From Chryseobacterium polytrichastri (GTDB lineage Bacteria; Bacteroidota; Bacteroidia; Flavobacteriales; Weeksellaceae): 64,000 nucleotides of DNA. This document shows, one piece after another, positions 9,657 to 18,624 of this stretch (position 1 is its first letter; the number at the start of each line of letters is the position of its first letter). Under the pieces are notes generated by a model. It had not been told where the DNA came from and searched no databases. It saw only the letters and a program-made list of their open reading frames with translations. The position numbers were made by a program, and so were the translations under genes. The DNA lies in the NCBI RefSeq assembly GCF_900142445.1, contig NZ_FRAV01000008.1:62001-126000 (forward strand), read 5' to 3'.

Positions 9657-9809
9657 AAAAGAATTACAGCAGATACAGTCTGTTTATTTTCTTTTGCCAA
9701 GATATTGTGCTGTAAGCCAAATGTATCCATCTGAAAGCCAATGTCTCCTGTTTTCTTCTCGAAGGGAGTAGCAGAATTTATATTCACTCCCGATTTTAAA
9801 TAATAAGAA

Positions 9810-11807
9810 ATGCAGGGAGAGGATGACTTAAGAGGTTTAGCAAAGATTATGGCCTTCATGAGAGCAGTGAGCATACTCATTGTTTTGATGCACCTATACT
9901 GGTATTGTTATGGTTTTTTTATGGAAAGAGAGTGGACGCTCGAGATTATAAATACCATATTGTACAATTTCCAAAAAACAGCAAAACTATTTTCCCATCC
10001 CCTCTATACCAAAATATTTGCACTGGTATTGCTTGCTTTGAGCTGTCTGGGAACAAAAGGGGTGAAAAATGAGAAGATTACCTGGCCTAACATTAATCTT
10101 GCTTTAATTGTAGGGTTTATACTATACTTTTTTAATACCCCTCTATTTCAATTATATTCATCTATCGGTACTTTTTTATATATGCTGACGTTGGGCATAG
10201 GATATATTATTCTTCTTATGGCGGGCTTATGGATGAGTAGGCTGCTATCCCATAATCTGATGGATGATGTTTTTAATCATGAGAATGAAAGTTTTTTGCA
10301 GGAAACCCAATTGATGGAAAATGAATATTCAGTCAACCTTCCTACTCGGTTTTATTATAAAGGAAAGTGGAATAATGGCTGGATTAATATTGTAAATCCA
10401 TTTCGGGCAACCATTGTATTGGGAACTCCCGGATCAGGAAAATCATATGCGATTATTAATAATTACATCAAACAGCAGATTGAAAAAGGTTTTTCTATGT
10501 ATATCTATGATTTTAAATTTGATGATCTTTCTACCATTGCCTATAACCATTTGTTAAAAAATCACACTGCGTATAAAGTAAAACCTACATTCTACATCAT
10601 CAATTTTGATGACCCCAGAAAAAGTCACCGATGTAACCCCTTAAATCCTAATTTTATGACGGATATTTCTGATGCCTATGAAGCAGCCTATACCATTATG
10701 CTGAATCTGAACAGAAGCTGGATTCAAAAGCAGGGAGATTTCTTTGTTGAATCTCCAATTATCCTGTTGGCAGCTATTATTTGGTTTTTAAAGATATATG
10801 ATGGCGGCACCTATTGTACTTTTCCTCATGCTATAGAATTGCTTAACAAAAAATATTCTGATGTATTTACGATCCTAACGTCCTACCCTGAATTAGAAAA
10901 TTATCTGTCTCCTTTTATGGATGCCTGGCAGGGAGGAGCGCAAGATCAATTGCAAGGTCAGATTGCTTCAGCAAAAATACCTTTGTCAAGAATGATTTCA
11001 CCCCAGCTATACTGGGTGATGACAGGTGATGATTTTTCATTGGATATTAATAACCCTAATGAACCTAAGATACTCTGTGTGGGAAATAATCCTGACCGGC
11101 AAAATATTTATTCTGCGGCATTAGGTCTTTATAATTCCAGGATTGTAAAACTTATTAATAAAAAAGGACAATTAAAGAGTTCGGTGATCATCGATGAGCT
11201 GCCTACTATTTATTTTAGAGGGCTGGATCATCTTATCGCCACAGCAAGAAGTAATAAAGTAGCGGTTTGTTTAGGCTTTCAGGACTTTTCGCAATTAACC
11301 CGTGATTATGGAGACAAGGAAAGTAAAGTGATACAAAATACGGTAGGTAATATTTTCAGTGGTCAGGTCGTTGGAGAGACGGCTAAAAATCTTTCCGAAC
11401 GTTTTGGGAAGGTTTTGCAGAAACGCGAAAGTATGACCATCAACAGAAATGATAAATCAACTTCAATTTCTACGCAATTAGACAGTCTTATTCCGGCCTC
11501 TAAGATTTCGACATTGACTCAGGGAATCTTCGTAGGGGCGGTGTCTGATAATTACAATGAGCGCATAGAGCAGAAAATGTTTCATGCTGAAATTGTCGTA
11601 GATAATGAAAAAGTAACTGCAGAAACCAAGAACTATCAGAAGATTCCAGATGTTATATCATTTGTAAATGAAGAAGGTAAGGATACTATGAAACATCAAA
11701 TTGATACCCAATATAAAAAAATAAAAAGTGATGTTGTGGCTATTATTGAAAAGGAGTTGGAGCGTATTGGGAATGATCCTGATTTGCAACATTTAGTACA
11801 GCTTTGA
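9810..11807 (+). CDS. mobC: MobC type IV coupling ATPase (VirD4/TraG-like)
   Basis: A 665-residue coupling protein that brings the relaxase-DNA complex to the secretion channel. It has four or so N-terminal membrane segments, a Walker A motif LGTPGSGKSY near residue 204 and a Walker B motif VIIDELPTIYF near residue 458. The 3' end gives a complete C-terminus. It follows mobB after a 150-base gap, in the order mobA-mobB-mobC of CTnDOT-type elements. Confidence 0.93.
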   Translation: MQGEDDLRGLAKIMAFMRAVSILIVLMHLYWYCYGFFMEREWTLEIINTILYNFQKTAKLFSHPLYTKIFALVLLALSCLGTKGVKNEKITWPNINLALIVGFILYFFNTPLFQLYSSIGTFLYMLTLGIGYIILLMAGLWMSRLLSHNLMDDVFNHENESFLQETQLMENEYSVNLPTRFYYKGKWNNGWINIVNPFRATIVLGTPGSGKSYAIINNYIKQQIEKGFSMYIYDFKFDDLSTIAYNHLLKNHTAYKVKPTFYIINFDDPRKSHRCNPLNPNFMTDISDAYEAAYTIMLNLNRSWIQKQGDFFVESPIILLAAIIWFLKIYDGGTYCTFPHAIELLNKKYSDVFTILTSYPELENYLSPFMDAWQGGAQDQLQGQIASAKIPLSRMISPQLYWVMTGDDFSLDINNPNEPKILCVGNNPDRQNIYSAALGLYNSRIVKLINKKGQLKSSVIIDELPTIYFRGLDHLIATARSNKVAVCLGFQDFSQLTRDYGDKESKVIQNTVGNIFSGQVVGETAKNLSERFGKVLQKRESMTINRNDKSTSISTQLDSLIPASKISTLTQGIFVGAVSDNYNERIEQKMFHAEIVVDNEKVTAETKNYQKIPDVISFVNEEGKDTMKHQIDTQYKKIKSDVVAIIEKELERIGNDPDLQHLVQL

Positions 11808-13274
11808 GGCTTATTGAATGTGGTGATAATTTGTTAGCGAGAAAAATTACGTATCTGCTGATTTAGAATTTTTGTACTTACAAAATCATTTGTTTTAAAT
11901 ACTGTTAGTCTTTTAAACCTAAGACTAGTCTCGAGGTATTATCTTACAATAAAGTCCTAATATAGTTTTCTATTTTCAAAAATTATCTTTCGTTTCTTCC
12001 TTTTTATAAATATCACAAGTAGTTATATGTGTACATAAAAATAGAATTTATTCTATATATATATATATATATATATATAGTAATTTTTTTTATATATTAT
12101 TATATATATTTATACAAAATAACATAATCACTATGAAATATTTTTATTATCTCTTATTGTTGCAAGTATATGACATTCTTCAAGCAGAAATTGCTGTTTT
12201 TCTATAAAAAGAGAAAATCACTCTTAATAACATTAATTATTAAGGTTTTACTTTGGAATTAAACGGTAATATATTCAATTGTATCTATATGAATTCATTT
12301 TACATACTAATCGGGCATGTTTTGACAATGAAATTAATAATAAGTACCTGTAAAGAATTAATTAAGAATATTTCGAGTACTTTATACTTAAATTTAGTCA
12401 CACATTTTTTAGGAAACAAAAGATTGCATATTTGTTTACTTATATAATAAATACTCTTCCAGTTTATATGGCCTTATTTTAAAGTCTTTTAAATCAGATG
12501 AATATGCCAATGAGATTATTCAGTGAACTTTTGTCAATATTTGGAATTCTATCCATTTGTTTCCTAAGCAAAAGAAGAAATTTAATATATGGATCATCAA
12601 TATATTAATCGCTACAAGTAAAGATTATTTATCATCCAAGAATATAAACTATAGACTTTTATCAGATAAATCCTTAAATTTTAATTTTGAAATTATCGAG
12701 TAATTAACTTAGAGGTTAAACTTCACTGTTTTTGAAGATTCTCATTTTTCAAACTACTCATAGATTTTGACCGACTCTGATATTTAATTTTGAATTTCTT
12801 TTAGTAAGAAAACCTATTTTTCCAAATTTTTCAAATTCTTTACACCTGTAAGAAAATATGATTATTATCCAAATGATATAGTTTATTCTAAGAAATCACT
12901 CTTTTTATCTCTTAAGCCTTAAAACTATGAGATAAATTTTTAGCTCTCAATTCATATGTTTGTTAAATCATTTTTTATACTTAACTCTAAAAGGAGGTAA
13001 ATAAGAATATTTATTCTAGTTGTAAAACCATGTACTAATTCATATAAAGAAAAGTATCTTTGAAAAAATAAGTCTACTTTTTTATATGAAAAAAAATATA
13101 TAATTCCGAAATAAAAAACAATCATCGAGTGATTTTTTTGATAATTTGAAAAGGTTTTGCATAAACTCTAATTCATTAATTGGAAATTTATAAAATGGAG
13201 TGAAAATAATGGTTATAATTAATTTTGAATAAAAAAAGAACAATGATATTTATAAATATTTTAATTAGTTATGT
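11808..13274. other. gene-free, extremely AT-rich stretch
   Basis: Nearly 1.5 kb downstream of mobC with no credible coding frame; the longest open stretch (12253-12447) lacks an ATG start context and shows no family pattern. It is visibly richer in A and T than the flanking genes and holds a TA microsatellite. It may be decayed DNA or a non-coding junction between the transfer core and cargo. I see no tRNA, IS end or integrase. Confidence 0.5.
12054..12079. repeat. TA dinucleotide microsatellite
   Basis: About thirteen uninterrupted TA units, followed by further TA-rich sequence to about 12113. Long TA tracts are prone to slippage and local melting. No gene overlaps it. Confidence 0.8.
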
Positions 13275-14774
13275 TTAATTCTTTATATGTTCTTTTATCC
13301 AAATATGAAGATCTTTTTCTGGGGTTATATTGAACTTTTTTCTTAAATTATATCTGTTATTTTCTATAGTTTTGATAGATTTGAATGTATATTGCGCTAT
13401 TTCTTTTGTTGTTAAACCTAGAAAGATATAAGCGGAAAGAGTTAATTCAGATGTTTTTAAATTCAAATTGATTCTAAGCATTTTTCCAGTAAAGTCAGGA
13501 AAAATTACTTGGAAATTAATCCAAAAGTGTGGAGAGTTATTTTTTATCATATGGATTAACTCAGATATGGAATCATTGAGTTTCTGTTGTAAAATATCTA
13601 TTTTTGTATCTTTCTCTATGAGATCTTTAGTATTTTTTCGTAGTAAGCTTCTATTATTTTCTATAATTTCATTTTGCTTTCTTTTTATTTTTGTGAGCCT
13701 ATAAAAAATAAATATTAGAAATATAATGGAACTGAAAATTGTGATAAGTAAAATCCGAATATTTTTATCTCTATCGTCTTGATTTTTTTCAATTTCTCCT
13801 TGTAAAATATTTTCTGTAACCTGAGTAATATTTATGCGGCTCATTTTTTCATCATATCTCCGTTGTTCTGAAGAAATTTTTAGATATATTTTTTCGTTAA
13901 CATCATCATTTACTGCTTTATAACATCGTGATATTTTAAGATTTATATCCGCTGATGTCCTAAAAAATGCTTTCTTATTATGAACTGCTTTTTGATAATA
14001 ATTGATTGCATTTTGATATTCTTCGGAGAGGAAATAATAATCACCATATGCTTCAAGAATGGAATATAAATATAAATGTTGCTCACTCACAGCTTGATTA
14101 TAAGCTTTGTCTATAAATATGAGTGCAGATTTTGTATTGTTTTTTTTAATAAAAATCTGTGATTGATAGAAATAAGCATAGGCTTTTCTTCTGAAAATAC
14201 GGTTGAAAGAAAGATACTGAGTATCAGGAATCTCTTCAACTAATTTAATAGATTTGCTAATGTAGATTTGCGCGGAATCATATTTGTTTGTTTCCGTATA
14301 GTAATCTGCCATCCACATGTATATACGGGAAACAAAAAGTTTAGACTCTGCATTTTTATTTGGATTAATAAGTTTTAGAGCCTCAGTATTTTCTTTCATT
14401 TCTTGTGAAAACATATATAAACGAGAGTAGTAAATACTTTTCAACTCTTTATATAAAGCAAGGAGAAACTTGTCATTTTTTACTGCTTGTTCCCTCATTC
14501 CTTTTTTAATAAAGAGATAACATTCATTATACTTGCTAACAAAAATCAGATTTCTTGCCATATAATAATAAGCTTCTGCTTTTTGTCTTGAGGTTCCATT
14601 TTTGTCGGCAAGAATACATGCTTTTTGGGCATATATATAAGATTTTGAATTGTCTATATAATGGTATTTGTCAGATAGTTTTATCAATAAATCTATTTGA
14701 GTATTTATTTTATTTACTGCTGAGAAATAAAAAATATGAAATAAAAGTATGAGGGTTAAATATCTTGAGCTCAT
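13275..14774 (-). CDS. membrane TPR protein with LuxR-type HTH regulator domain
   Basis: A 499-residue protein. It starts with a signal-like hydrophobic segment, followed by several degenerate TPR-like helical repeats (about residues 30-320), one membrane helix at about 338-360 (ILLITIFSSIIFLIFIFY), a coiled-coil linker, and a C-terminal helix-turn-helix (about 442-495; LTTKEIAQYTFKSIKTIENNRYN split as LTTKEIAQYTFKS and IKTIENNRYN). This architecture is common among Bacteroidetes regulators that sense outside the membrane and bind DNA inside. It diverges from the secreted-protein genes at 15195 and 17266, which are plausible targets. The target assignment is inference. Confidence 0.82.
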   Translation of the reverse strand: MSSRYLTLILLFHIFYFSAVNKINTQIDLLIKLSDKYHYIDNSKSYIYAQKACILADKNGTSRQKAEAYYYMARNLIFVSKYNECYLFIKKGMREQAVKNDKFLLALYKELKSIYYSRLYMFSQEMKENTEALKLINPNKNAESKLFVSRIYMWMADYYTETNKYDSAQIYISKSIKLVEEIPDTQYLSFNRIFRRKAYAYFYQSQIFIKKNNTKSALIFIDKAYNQAVSEQHLYLYSILEAYGDYYFLSEEYQNAINYYQKAVHNKKAFFRTSADINLKISRCYKAVNDDVNEKIYLKISSEQRRYDEKMSRINITQVTENILQGEIEKNQDDRDKNIRILLITIFSSIIFLIFIFYRLTKIKRKQNEIIENNRSLLRKNTKDLIEKDTKIDILQQKLNDSISELIHMIKNNSPHFWINFQVIFPDFTGKMLRINLNLKTSELTLSAYIFLGLTTKEIAQYTFKSIKTIENNRYNLRKKFNITPEKDLHIWIKEHIKN

Positions 14775-15194
14775 GATTTAGTTTGTGTTTAGTGTAACTT
14801 CATAAGACGAATATCTAATTATTTTTTTTCGTCTTTAGTGATGAATTATAGTAATAATGAAGTTCTTTTTACCATTATTTAAATTCAGATTGTGAACTGG
14901 ATTTTTTGTAGAAGAGTATTAAAAGAAAGGTAGTTTTATGTTATAAAAAAATAGTAGTTTTCGGTAAAATAGATAATATTTTTCATACTATAAAGATATG
15001 TTAAATTGTATAAATTCACAATAATGAGATTTATTATTATTTACAATCGCTTATTAAGTTGTTGATTAATAGAGTGTTTTTAAATAGGGTAGTTCTTGGG
15101 GGGTAGTTGTTTTTTTTGTTTGATGCATTTTCACTTGCTTTACAGTTATTGTTACAGTCGATAATTTTATTATTATTTTAAATAAATCAAATCT
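14775..15194. other. divergent intergenic region
   Basis: 420 bases between the regulator and the secreted-protein gene, with no coding frame. It holds a short inverted repeat, AAGACGA at 14804-14810 with TCGTCTT at 14829-14835, close to the regulator start. No TAnnTTTG promoter box is obvious near 15195. Confidence 0.4.
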
Positions 15195-15971
15195 ATGAGA
15201 AAAGTAATTTTGCTATTTCCTTTAATTATTTCTGAAATTATTAGTGCTCAAATTGGTGTTAGCACATCAAATCCACAAGGAATTTTTCATATTGATGGAG
15301 GAAAGGATAATTCCTCTACCGAAAGTCCGTCTGTATTGCAGCAGAGTAATGATTTTATAGTAACCTCAACAGGAAATACAGGTATTGGTACCACTGCCCC
15401 CATTGCAAAACTTGATATAATAAGTAATACAGCGGGAGCTATAAAAATCACAGATGGTACACAAGGCTCTGATAAAGTTTTGATGAGTGATGCAAGTGGA
15501 ATAGGGACATGGAAAATTCCAGCATCTATAAGAGCTACAGCAAATGGGGTTTTCCCTTCACCTTCTTTAAATGTAAGTTCTAATGGTTCAGGTACAATTT
15601 ATTCAAATGTTTATATTGATCTTACAGAGGGAAAATGGGCTTTAAATGCAGGCTTAACAATTAGTAATTCTAGTAATACAAATAGAATTTGGCTACATGC
15701 GTATCTTTCGACCTCTCAATCATCGGTTCAACGAATAGGTTTTACTCATCTTGGACCTGCAACAACTAGTACATCATATGCCGCAGTTATTTTCCCCTAC
15801 GTAGGAGCTGGTAACGATGGAACATTAAGCATGCTTTCCGGATCATCAGTTATTAATGTTACTGTACCCTCTGTAAGAGTTTATTTATTGATTGAAAATA
15901 AAGCTACCGGCAGTTGGGCTTATGGAACCGGAGCATATGAAAACTATTTTTATGGCATACCTTTAAACTAA
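15195..15971 (+). CDS. secreted protein with GIGTTAPxAKLDI-type stalk motif
   Basis: A 258-residue exported protein with a signal peptide ending at about ISAQ. The N-terminal mature part reads QIGVSTSNPQGIFHI, followed by an NTGIGTTAPIAKLDI motif. Such motifs recur in flavobacterial secreted fibre- or adhesin-like proteins. The C-terminal about 140 residues are serine/threonine-rich and probably all beta. No T9SS sorting domain or lipobox is seen. It is paralogous at the N-terminus to the 17266 gene. Function unknown. Confidence 0.72.
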   Translation: MRKVILLFPLIISEIISAQIGVSTSNPQGIFHIDGGKDNSSTESPSVLQQSNDFIVTSTGNTGIGTTAPIAKLDIISNTAGAIKITDGTQGSDKVLMSDASGIGTWKIPASIRATANGVFPSPSLNVSSNGSGTIYSNVYIDLTEGKWALNAGLTISNSSNTNRIWLHAYLSTSQSSVQRIGFTHLGPATTSTSYAAVIFPYVGAGNDGTLSMLSGSSVINVTVPSVRVYLLIENKATGSWAYGTGAYENYFYGIPLN

Positions 15972-16287
15972 TTTATTGAGATGATTCAATAAAATTATTA
16001 TGGAATTAAATTTTTTACCCTAAAAATAGTATACTTTATTTCTGTCACTATTAAAAATAAAAATTTATTACTAATTAGTATTAAAAAATCAAGTAAATTT
16101 ATATATTCTTTGCCTCCCTTTTTTTGTTAAAACACAAATTATAAATATTATGAACTATTAAAATAACGTATGAGGGAGGCCTTTTACAATTTGGATATTT
16201 TCAGTTTATCTTAAGTATTGTACTTTTTGGAATAATATTTGTTATAAAAATTAATCACCGAATCGATATATAAAACATTTTTTTCAT

Positions 16288-16317
16288 TTCCTCTTGAATA
16301 TTCAGGAGGAATTTTTT
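16288..16317 (+). terminator. intrinsic terminator-like hairpin
   Basis: Arms TTCCTCTTGAA (16288-16298) and TTCAGGAGGAA (16301-16311) pair with one G-U, followed by a T run. It lies downstream of the 15195 gene. Confidence 0.6.
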
Positions 16318-16369
16318 ATATATAGATATCTCTAAAAATAGAGTAATTTTTTCATCATTTGTGTTTTTT

Positions 16370-16399
16370 AACCTCTTAGTTTTTTCTGAGGGGTTTTGT
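16370..16399 (+). terminator. terminator-like hairpin, copy 1 of a repeated pair
   Basis: AACCTCTTAG (16370-16379) pairs with CTGAGGGGTT (16386-16395) through two G-U pairs, then TTT. A near copy follows the second paralogue at 18227, and both are preceded by TTTTTCATCATTTGTGTTTTT. Confidence 0.55.
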
Positions 16400-16963
16400 A
16401 GGTAAATATATCGAATATATATATACAGAATATTATCATAAATTCTAATCTTTCAGTATTTTCTTTAATTCAACATTAGTTAATAAACCTCTACAATTTG
16501 CTTTTCTTGCTGTCAATGTCCATGATTTCTTAAAAATGAAGTATGTAAAATTTCTGCATGCTTTGCTGTTAGATACTAAGTATACGTTTTTAGAAAACTT
16601 TGATATATTGTTTAAAAACTTCACCGGTGACAAAACATTGTAGTGTCTACATAAGGTATATCTTTAATAAAAATAATGAAAAGATAATCTTGTTGATTAT
16701 GAATAAGGTATTCACCTTCATTACTGTCTTGCTAAATAAATACAACTGGAGTAGCCTTTTCATGTTTTATCTAGTTTAGAACTAAGTTGATTGCAAATTT
16801 TATTAAATTCCAGTCAGTACTCTCTAAAGATTTTATTGTTTTGATAGATCGAGAAACATTCATTGCACACTTCTCGCAGTAAAGGATAAATGTATGATAT
16901 CTACTTGTTAAACATTTCTAGTGAATTTCCACCGAAGTGCTATCGATAAATATCTACATTATT

Positions 16964-16979
16964 ATCGATATATATCGAT
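16964..16979. promoter_or_regulatory. perfect 16-base palindrome
   Basis: ATCGATATATATCGAT is its own reverse complement and lies about 290 bases upstream of the 17266 gene. It could be a dimeric regulator site; no promoter box is close enough to prove it. Confidence 0.3.
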
Positions 16980-17265
16980 TCATGTTCTACGTGATTTGAT
17001 ATTAAAATATCGGTACTTTGCGCCATTAAAATTTTAACGAAAATTGTGTTTTTAGTTAATAAAATAATCAATAATCCTGTATCAGGTAATTACTGGTGTT
17101 AAAAAATACAAATAGTAGAATTTAAATCATAGAATTATTCGGATTCTAAGAACATAGATGAACACTTTATTAGCCTCTTAAATTTCTTTAGATCCCTAAA
17201 AAAACAGAAGAATGGCAGAGGCTATTTTTAATCTTAATTTATACTCTAACAATAATAAACTAAAA

Positions 17266-18015
17266 ATGAAAAAAATATTCTTTTTATTAATTTTTTCAGC
17301 TTATGCAATTACCCTTGCTCAAGTTGGTATTAATACTGCTAATCCAAAAAATATGCTGCATATTGTGGCTAATGGAACTAATGATCCCTTGAGAGTTGAA
17401 GGCGTAAAGGCGGGATCTGGAGCTTATTTATTGATTGATTCAAATGGAGTGATAAAATCATCCACTGACAGAAGTAATCTTACCTTTGTTTTACCTTCTG
17501 TAAGCAACAGCACAAGATTGCTTCTTACACAAACAGGACAAACAGGTTCAACTACGTATAACGAAAATAGCATTCCGGCAAGTAGTATTACGCCAGGAAA
17601 TGGGAGTTGGATAAAGATATCTGGATTACAATCAACTTTGAATATTATTCAGCCAAGTAATACGATTAATATTTCAGTAGAAGGGATGGTTCAATATGAT
17701 TCAGCTGCAGCAATGACAGGTGATATGACTATTTCCTATGCTATAGGAATATTCTTAGACGGAAAGTTAATTGCCACCAGAATGTTTGCTATATCAGGAA
17801 ATGGTTTTTCAGGTACTACTGATAAATGGTCTGTTTTAGGACAATCATCAAATCTATCAGTTGGAGCTCATACAATAGAAATATATGCGACAAGGAGAAA
17901 TACTGCAGGAAGTGCATCTGCAGATTTAGCAATAGCTAGACCTGCACCTTCAGTAAGTTCTTTAAATCAATTTATGGCTAAAGGTGTTTTACAGATTAAT
18001 GGGGTTTATCAATAG
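17266..18015 (+). CDS. secreted protein, paralogue of the 15195 product
   Basis: A 249-residue exported protein. The start is at the ATG at 17266 (MKKIFFLLIF), giving a clean signal peptide that ends at about TLAQ; the longer frame would bury it. The mature N-terminus QVGINTANPKNMLHI matches the QIGVSTSNPQGIFHI of the upstream gene. The remainder is beta-rich, with segments like MTISYAIGIFLDGKLIATR suggesting a jelly-roll or TNF-like fold; this fold guess is weak. Function unknown, probably surface or extracellular. Confidence 0.7.
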   Translation: MKKIFFLLIFSAYAITLAQVGINTANPKNMLHIVANGTNDPLRVEGVKAGSGAYLLIDSNGVIKSSTDRSNLTFVLPSVSNSTRLLLTQTGQTGSTTYNENSIPASSITPGNGSWIKISGLQSTLNIIQPSNTINISVEGMVQYDSAAAMTGDMTISYAIGIFLDGKLIATRMFAISGNGFSGTTDKWSVLGQSSNLSVGAHTIEIYATRRNTAGSASADLAIARPAPSVSSLNQFMAKGVLQINGVYQ

Positions 18016-18624
18016 AGGGATAATTCATCTGCTCCTGTTTATGTAATATAATCCGAAATTATAAACTATTAGGAAGCGCCTATTTTTTTGGAAGCGCGTT
18101 TGCTTTGAAACAACGATCATCAGTTCACTACATGTATTTTTTTTCATACTATATTGAATATTCGAGAGGTTTTTTTATATTTACATATCTCTCAAATGGG
18201 GGATATTTTTCATCATTTGTGTTTTTAACCTCTCAGTAAAACTGAGAGGTTTTGTTTTGAAAAGGATATCGTCTTTACAGTTAATTTCATGACGCCAAGT
18301 CGTTGAAATAGTGATACAAAGTAACCTTGTAAGTTGCTTTTGTTTATTTGATATTAATTATCTGTGAGTAGATGATGAAAATAAGAATAATGTTTTCCGT
18401 AATATGTACTCTTACTATTTTAGTATATTTAGCACTTTATCTTTAAATGTAGCTTGTCGAATGGATAGGCTTATGTAATTTTTTAATAGATTTCATTCAC
18501 TAGGAAAAGAGATTAATATCTTAAAAATGACAGAATACCAAATTACGATTATGTTTTGAGACATAAGAAGAGAATGAGAAGATTAAAGATTTAATTTTTT
18601 TAATACAAATAATTAATAACTACT
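18016..18624. other. intergenic region upstream of the giant helicase gene
   Basis: About 600 bases. The first 250 contain the repeated trailer of the secreted-protein gene, with its terminator. The rest shows no gene. A loose promoter box TATGTTTTG (near 18549) resembles TAnnTTTG with one extra T and lies about 70 bases before the start at 18625. Confidence 0.4.
18227..18255 (+). terminator. intrinsic terminator, copy 2 of a repeated pair
   Basis: A perfect ten-base stem, AACCTCTCAG (18227-18236) with CTGAGAGGTT (18242-18251), a five-base loop and a following T-rich tail. It ends the 17266 transcript and is the clean version of the hairpin at 16370. Confidence 0.85.

Larger units (their letters stand above)
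15972..17265. other. intergenic region between the two secreted paralogues
   Basis: About 1.3 kb with no convincing gene. It holds GCCTCCCT near 16112 facing AGGGAGGC near 16173 (loop about 50 bases), two terminator-like hairpins (listed separately) and a perfect 16-base palindrome at 16964-16979. The minus frame at 16445-16633 starts only at TTG and resembles nothing I know. Confidence 0.45.

Noticed and set aside
9653..9880. Minus-strand 75-codon frame between mobB and mobC
   Set aside because: It overlaps the mobC start on the opposite strand, has no recognisable product and no promoter. Left out.
12253..12447. 64-codon plus-strand frame in the AT-rich island
   Set aside because: Starts at a rare codon, composition is that of the non-coding surroundings, and nothing resembles a known family.
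16445..16633. 62-codon minus-strand frame
   Set aside because: TTG start only, no neighbours on the strand, no family pattern.
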